A DNA stretch of 64,000 nt from Chaenocephalus aceratus (lineage: Eukaryota > Chordata > Actinopteri > Perciformes > Channichthyidae), in NCBI GenBank assembly GCA_023974075.1, contig CM043790.1, positions 20,785,883-20,849,882 of the forward strand, written 5' to 3'. Positions 58,780-64,000 of this stretch are shown here, one piece after another (within the stretch, counting starts at the first letter, position 1; each line of letters opens with the position of its first letter). The notes under the pieces are model-generated. The model was given only the letters and a program-made list of their open reading frames with translations, was not told the origin of the DNA and searched no databases. A program made the position numbers and the translations under genes.

Positions 58780-58990
58780 ATTACTTTGAAAATCATGTAT
58801 CTGAATTTTTTTTGCTCCGAATTTACCTATGTGAAATAAAAATGTAAAAATTCAAGTGAAAAAAATTCGAATGTTCAAATTCAGATCCCAAAAATTCAAG
58901 TGAAAAAAATTCGACGTCAAATATTTCGGTGTTTAAAATTCGATGTCAAAAAATTCGGTGTATAAAATTCGACGTCAAAAATTGCGATGC
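58780..58990 (+). repeat. Degenerate AT-rich array built on AAATTCGA / GTCAAA
   Basis: About ten imperfect units containing AAATTCGA, AAATTCAA or ATTTCGG alternate with GTCAAAAA, GTGAAAAA or GTGTATAAA, with spacing near 20 bases. The order is irregular, unlike a simple microsatellite. It is followed by GC-richer sequence (58985-59165) resembling a dispersed element. Function unknown. Confidence 0.5.
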
Positions 58991-59681
58991 AGCATCATCC
59001 GGGCTACTGAGACAGGATAAGCAATGGAGTCCGAATGCAATCAAACCGACTTCTGGCCTATCAGAGCCAAGCGGCAAACCCCGGGACAGTGCGGTGAAGC
59101 CCAATGCTGCAAACTGTAGGCGATGGATGCAGATGGGAGCAATTCCCGTAGACCCTATGTTAAAATGTCCAACTTAACATCAGAAAAGGAACATGTTTCT
59201 AGCCTGGATCCACAAAAACATATTCTGTAGTTAGATTCCCCCTTCATGACAACGGGACTGCTGCTCCTAGCTCCTCTCTGCTAGCTCCGTTAGCTCCGTG
59301 ATGCTACAGCGGCTCAGCTGTTGAGGAGAACACTACTTGAACTCGGCCCTGTTTGTTGTGTTGGCTCCTGGTGGACTATTCGTCATGCAAATATAGGATT
59401 TATCTGCGGTTAAAACAGACCTTCCATGAATGCAGTTTCTTCGGTAAGTCAACCCTGCGTACTTTATGTTATGTTACTGGTGTTTTTATTAAGCTAACGT
59501 TAATGAATGTTTAGAGTTGGGTTAGCATTTGAGCAATCGTAGCTCCATCTGTGCTAACGATGCTATGCGTAGCATCCAAGAGTGTAAAACATTAAGTGGG
59601 ATGCTACTGTATACCAAAAGGCTTCTGTGCGAGGTTGCTAAAATAAGGTCATCCTTGTACGTTAGATAGTTAGTTTGCTAG
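58991..59681 (+). other. Repeat-like block of unknown family
   Basis: Includes a segment rich in GCTAGCTCC/GTTAGCTCC and a splice-donor-like TTCG|GTAAGTC near 59442. It may be the leader exon of a mobile element or simply repeat sequence. No protein is supported. Confidence 0.3.
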
Positions 59682-59902
59682 TAGGGCTGCACGATTAATC
59701 GAAAAAAGATCGTGATCTCGATTCAGACACCTATGCGATCTCATTTCTAAATTACGGCGATCCTATGACGTCAAGCTGATTTTTTTGGGGGGATTTTTTT
59801 ACATTTTTTAATTATTTTGCTTCTGAATAATACCAACTTGCAATGTCAATCATACTTAAACGATGTAAAGCAAATATACTCTATACATTTAACATTAAAG
59901 TA

Positions 59903-59903
<1 letters not shown>

Positions 59904-59940
<37 letters not shown>
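59904..59940 (+). repeat. (AC)n microsatellite, about 37 bp
   Basis: Uninterrupted AC repeat in the hAT-like region. Confidence 0.9.
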
Positions 59941-59943
<3 letters not shown>

Positions 59944-60002
59944 CTAGTATCCAGCCACGCCTCGTCCTGTGTGAAAGGAAGGCTCTCCTCCTCTCATGCA
60001 GT

Positions 60003-60095
60003 GTTAACGCTGCAGCCGAGATGGGTCTGGCTGCAGACCGCAGCAAGGAGGCGGATCGTATAGGGGCGGATCGTATAGGGGCGTTTCCTAACTTT
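60003..60095 (+). repeat. Left arm of an inverted repeat pair
   Basis: Contains TCTGGCTGCAGACCGCAGCA, then two units of GGCGGATCGTATAGG, then GGCGTTTCC. Its complement is at 61785-61893, which has three such units in the form CCTATAGGATCCGCC. The arms are about 100 bases long with a few mismatches and one unit of length difference. They enclose about 1.7 kb that includes the foldback element. Confidence 0.7.
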
Positions 60096-60164
60096 TTTTA
60101 TCCAATAGCAACTTAAGGGATTCCAGCTGCTTTTATAAATCCTCGCAGAAGAAGGTTCTAGTGA

Positions 60165-60875
60165 TGGGAATTCCGGCTCTTCTTGGTGAGCCGGTGTCAG
60201 TACCAGATGTGTTCGGGGTGTTGTCACTACCCGATCCGTCCCCCTGCCCGATCGGTACTGCGCATGTGCGAGATGGTCCGCCATATTGGACAGCTCCGGA
60301 CGGCATCCCACGATGGACACTTGACACAGTGGCTTTTAGCAAAGCTCAAAAAGAAAAACCGAGAGAGATGAGTTATTGTTATTACAACGTGACTTCACTA
60401 TTATTTAACAACTCTTTTTATTGCATTCTTTTATTTGGGGTTAAGTACATTGTCAGAATAAGTGAGAAATGGATTTAACTTCTGTTAGACAGCCATATGC
60501 CATACATTTTTGCATACATTCACAGTAAATATGTATTCAGTATGATAGCTGTCTAACAGAAGTTAAATTCATTTCTCACTTATTCTGACAATGTACTTAA
60601 CCCCAAATAAAAGAACCCAATAAAAAGAGTTGTTAAATAATAGTGAAGTCACGTTGTAATAACAATAACTCATCTCTCTCGGTTTTTCTTTTTGAGCTTT
60701 GCTAAAAGCCACTGTGTCAAGTGTCCATCTCGGGTTGCCGTCCGGACTTCCGAACCATCTCGCACATGCGCAGTACCGATCGGGCAGGGGGACGGATCGG
60801 GTAGTGACACTGACACCGGATCATTTGGCTCACCAAGAAGAGCCGGCTCTTTCGGCTCCCAAAGGGCTCTTCAGT
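60165..60875. mobile_element. Foldback element with two 330-bp arms
   Basis: The left arm (about 60165-60493) and right arm (60548 to about 60875) are near-complete reverse complements around a 54-base loop. Matching blocks include GATCGGTACTGCGCATGTGC against its complement near 60760-60785, TGGACACTTGACACAGTGGC against GCCACTGTGTCAAGTGTCCA, and TTCTGTTAGACAGC against GCTGTCTAACAGAA at the loop edge. The outer ends carry GTGATGGGAA and GAGCCGGCTCTTTCGGCTCC, which resemble hAT-type MITE ends. Flanking duplications were not resolved. No open frame of interest. The transcript or single strand could fold into a very long hairpin. Confidence 0.82.
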
Positions 60876-61784
60876 TTACCACATATTATACCTTTTAATT
60901 AAATCAAATGTAGCCCTGTTTTGACTAATGATTTATATGTGTACACATATATCACTTAAATTATTCAAGACATCCTTTGTACTAAAGTATTGAAAAGTAA
61001 AAATTACATGTTTAATATAAATTATTTGCTGTGGCCAATTGTTTTTAAATTACGGGTCTGTAAATTGCATTTACAGACCCGTGTAACTCTCTGATACCAC
61101 CCAATGAATGCATTGACTTGCTTGTAGAACCACGCTACACAAAACAGATAGCAACACCTATAAAAACTATTTTAAAAAAGGGGCTACTGTATCAACCTAT
61201 ATAAAGTATATAAATATAGTTTTTCTCCCTGCAGGAGAGGGGAGCGTGCTTTGAGATCAGCTGCTAGGCTGCAGCGGGGAGAAGAGGGGGACAAAAAGAG
61301 ATCTCCGTCCTCCGTGTTTTATTCTTATAGAAGTAAGAAGAGAAGTAACGGGGCAGAAACCCTCCTTTTTACGCAGCGGTCCAGACATAGACATCATAGC
61401 TACGGCGACACATATTCAGTTGCCAGTTACTTTTGGCATTAGGGCAGGGATATCTTTCAAGGTTTGACATAATGAATTGTGCTACTTTTAAAGCAAGCAA
61501 CGATGTTTTCAAATCTGTAATCAAAAAGCTCCTCAAAAACACTATAGAAGCAGTTCCTGCCGTTGTTACGTTAGTTCAAACAGTCAATCAATAAAATCAG
61601 TCAATCAATAAAATCTTTTTCTAAATCCATAAAAGCATTTCAATTATTATTGGGAGTCATGTCGTTACTTTGTTGAGAATGTGGCCATGTGTAATAAGCG
61701 GGATAATGTCCACATTGCACATTGCATAAGGTGCCTTCATGCCGATCTAGATCCCTCCGCAAAAACAAAAAACGGCTCCCGTCG
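60876..61784 (+). other. Unassigned interior of the hAT-like region
   Basis: AT-rich DNA with a perfect 14-base hairpin at 61052-61082 (see findings). A splice-acceptor-like TTTTTCTCCCTGCAG lies near 61231, followed by a Gly/Arg-rich open frame of about 60 codons (61251-61442) with no recognised domain. Confidence 0.35.
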
Positions 61785-61893
61785 TTCACTATAGGAAACG
61801 CCCCTATAGGATCCGCCCCTATAGGATCCGCCCCTATAGGATCCGCCTCCTTGCTGCAGTCTGCAGCCAGACTCTATTGCTGCAGCCACTAGT
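61785..61893 (-). repeat. Right arm of the inverted repeat pair
   Basis: Three tandem copies of CCTATAGGATCCGCC with a CC spacer, followed by TCCTTGCTGCAGTCTGCAGC. Complement of 60003-60095, with one extra repeat unit. Confidence 0.7.
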
Positions 61894-61922
61894 GTTGCCA
61901 GTTTTTGCGGAAGGAATAAGCA

Positions 61923-62982
61923 ACCAGGGGGGTATACTACGAAGCAGGATTTTCGCTTAGCCGGCTAAATTCAGGGAAAACTCCGGCTTTCCGGTCCTAC
62001 GAAGCTGGTTCTCTTTTTAGCAGGCTAGATCTCTATGGTAACTTATGCTTAGCGGCTAACCTGGTCGGGACCAGGTTAGGTTGCAGGCTAAGAGCTCAAC
62101 TCAGTGAAAGCACTGCCTGCTGACCAATCAGAGCTCAGTGTGCGGAGTTTAAAGCGATCAAGTCATATTACAGGAGAAAGGAAATACAGAAAAACTGCCG
62201 TCGCAGGAAAGACGGCCGGAAAACATCACCGACTGTGTGAACGTGAACATTAATAGAATATCACCTCCATCTTCAGAGCAATCTGACTATTATAACATTA
62301 GCGTTAAGAAAGCTTACTTAAATATCTGCCACAACATAAGTAACCGGATCAGAGTAACATTAAGCAAGCTACAGTCCGCGGCATATCACTTCATAATGTA
62401 TCATATATTTTCTTATCTGAGTCAGCTGAGCCGTATCTGGCCGTGCAACACTCACAGTGTCACATACTGTATGCAGAAGTATTATTTTAAGCAACACATT
62501 AAGTTGACGAAAAACTCGAGACAAATGTAATTAAAGTCAGATCCACTCGTGTTTTAGACGGGGCAGTAATATCATAAACCTGTTAATGTACGCATTCAAA
62601 CACTTTTTCTTTTACCAGCTGTATTCACCTTGCAGGTGCAGCTATGTGGCTTTGATCCTGGATAAAGTGTTTAAGTCATGGATGTTTAAAGTTTAACTTC
62701 TTCATATGTCTAATATTATAGTTGACTTTTCATTCAGGAAGTATGACGCAGCACTGTCAGTATGCTTCTCCATGTTTGTGATTGGTAGAATGCTCCAGAT
62801 ACCACCCCTTTCATGTGAACGCGCACCTAACTAGATAGGACACGGCTGGCTTGAGTGATCCACTTGATAACCCGCGTCGTAGTACAGTTTAGCGAGAGCG
62901 CGTATGTTTTGGATTAGGCCAACCGGCTAACTCAAACATATCCAGGTTAGGTTGAACCAGCTTCGTAGTACAGGCCCCTGGT
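61923..62982. mobile_element. Harbinger-like element with CTACGAAGC ends (1060 bp)
   Basis: The left end has ACCAGGGG, then GGTATACTACGAAGCAGG. The right end has CCAGCTTCGTAGTACAGG, then CCCCTGGT, so the ends are inverted copies of one another. GGGG...TACGAAGC termini are typical of fish PIF/Harbinger or ISL2EU-type MITEs. Further inverted TTAGCCGGCTAA-type and AGGTTAGGTTG motifs lie subterminally. No transposase is present. A clear target duplication could not be defined at these borders. Confidence 0.6.
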
Positions 62983-63250
62983 CTATGAAAACAAGCGCAA
63001 AAGAACATGAGCACTTTAAACCTATATATGTCGGGTCTACAAGCTCACAACCGCAACAACCATTATTACTTACTATCAAGCAACTTTACAGAAAGATAAG
63101 CCCAATGTGGCTTATAATAAGTATACCTGGCAACACTCACTGACTGCAGCACGTGAGGGCAGGAGCCGGCAGTATGTTTACAGAAGCGTTAGCATTAGCA
63201 CTGATTAGCAAAGAGTGACGAGAGCGACTAGTAGTACAGGAAAAACAGAA

Positions 63251-63391
63251 ATGAGTGACACAGAAATGAGTGACGAGGAGGTCGAGGACAATGACAACAA
63301 CACCGATGAAAATTCCGGTGGCGACTCTGGCGAGAGTGAGAGGGAAGTTGTGCTTGTGCCGAAAGCTAGGCTTTATTTACATTTATTCTGA
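63251..63391 (+). pseudogene. N-terminus of a ZBED/hAT-type transposase, truncated
   Basis: A 46-residue frame starting MSDTEMSDEEVEDNDNNTDE and rich in acidic residues, then GESEREVVLVPKA. An acidic leader followed by LVPK is common just before the BED zinc finger of Ac-like hAT transposases. Directly after VPK the sequence switches to the AT-rich repeat below and stops (LYLHLF-stop), so the BED finger and catalytic domain are missing. The breakpoint lies at about 63363. Confidence 0.5.
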
Positions 63392-64000
63392 AGCTGTAAC
63401 TTTATGTTCTGTTCCGTTTTTATATTCAGTACTGACTGCAGTATTTAAGTTAATCCTTTTGATTCAGTGACATTACTACTCAGTGGAGTCTAGCACTTTG
63501 TTTAAGTTTATGTTTTTTTCAGTACAAGAACCTTAAAGTGCAGTAGTTGAACTGGGTGCTAGCCAGCTAGGCTTTTTTTTATATTATTATTCTAAAGCTG
63601 TGACTGTTTTGTTTTTATATGCAGCACTGTGGTGACGTATTTTGAGTAACTTAAGTGCATTCCTCCCTGTAACAAACAGGTTGGTGTTGTTGTACAGTAG
63701 TTGGGTGTCCTGTCACTGTGGACAGGTGCTACTGCAAAGTTTACATTTTGTTATTATAAAGCTGCAAAAAGTCTATTTTTTATGTTCAGCACTCAGGCAG
63801 CAGCAATATCTTTATTTTAGTTACTGTATGTTTTGTTACCAGAGAGACTTGAGTTTCAGTCAAGCACTTTGTTTAAAGCCACAGTAGTTGGCTGTCAAAT
63901 TCATTTTAGTTACTCTATGTTTTTGCTACAAGAAACTGAGACTTGGATTTAAGTCCAGCACTTTGATGTTGATGGTGTCTGTTTAAAGCCACAATAGCAT
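63361..64000 (+). repeat. Degenerate tandem array, units of about 175-200 bp
   Basis: Related blocks start near 63361 (AAAGCTAGGCTTTATTTACA), 63562 (CCAGCTAGGCTTTTTTTTAT) and 63733 (AAAGTTTACATTTTGTTATT). Each is followed by AAGCTGYRA, a T-rich stretch and CAGCACTG or CAGTACTG. A second motif, TTTTAGTTACTRTATGTTTT followed by CAGCACTTTG or AAGCACTTTG and TTTAAAGCCACARTAG, repeats at about 63815 and 63905. The array runs off the window end. It replaces the coding interior of the hAT-like element. Confidence 0.55.

Larger units (their letters stand above)
59682..64000 (+). mobile_element. Large hAT-like element, left part, with nested insertions
   Basis: Begins AGGGCTGCACGATTAATCGA, a familiar fish hAT terminus, within GTAGGGCTGC. 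Downstream, at 63251, lies a short BED/hAT-type transposase N-terminus in the same orientation. Between them are an AC microsatellite, a pair of inverted blocks (60003-60095 and 61785-61893), a foldback element and a Harbinger-like insertion. The right end is not in the window, so membership of all parts in a single hAT is inferred from order and orientation. Confidence 0.45.

Overview
The window is nuclear DNA from a ray-finned fish, most likely a percomorph teleost. It carries the RAG locus: RAG2 on the + strand (CDS 44339-45934) and RAG1 on the - strand (CDS 52624-48486), facing each other tail to tail across about 2.55 kb. RAG1 is split by two coding introns (106 and 826 bp), a fish-type structure; RAG2 is uninterrupted. 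The repeats also fit a teleost: a DIRS-type tyrosine-recombinase retrotransposon, many short hAT and Tc1/mariner derivatives, L2-like and Rex1-like LINE ends, and a tRNA-headed SINE with an L2-like tail. RAG1 and RAG2 are the only host genes I can support.

Layout. 1-9.5 kb is a nest of transposons: dispersed copies of an element built on a 20-bp satellite, a TTAA-flanked MITE, a Tc1/mariner relic, and a long inverted-repeat element invaded by a hAT and an L2 LINE. 9.5-13.8 kb is intergenic DNA plus a second nest (dispersed repeat > hAT with exact 8-bp duplication > TTAA MITE). 13781-18895 is a DIRS-like element read on the - strand. It has near-identical inverted ends, an internal complementary region that reproduces both outer ends joined, an open tyrosine recombinase frame, a broken RNase H region, a gag-like frame, and no recognisable reverse transcriptase core. 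18.9-43 kb is mostly single-copy, AT-rich, gene-poor DNA with scattered LINE, SINE, hAT and Tc1 fragments. 43-54 kb is the RAG locus with candidate promoters and leader exons. 54-58.5 kb is intergenic. 58.5-64 kb is another nest: the start of a large hAT-like element containing a 330-bp-arm foldback, a flanking inverted repeat, a Harbinger-like insertion and a BED-type transposase N-terminus.

How the genes work together. RAG1 (DDE recombinase with RING and nonamer-binding regions) and RAG2 (kelch propeller plus PHD finger) form the V(D)J recombinase that assembles antigen-receptor genes in developing lymphocytes. Both proteins look complete; the RAG1 triad aligns to D631, D741 and E995 and the RAG2 PHD tryptophan to W455. 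The mobile elements are independent of this function. Exon joins, leader exons and promoters were read by eye from splice and TATA signals; no alignments or searches were run.
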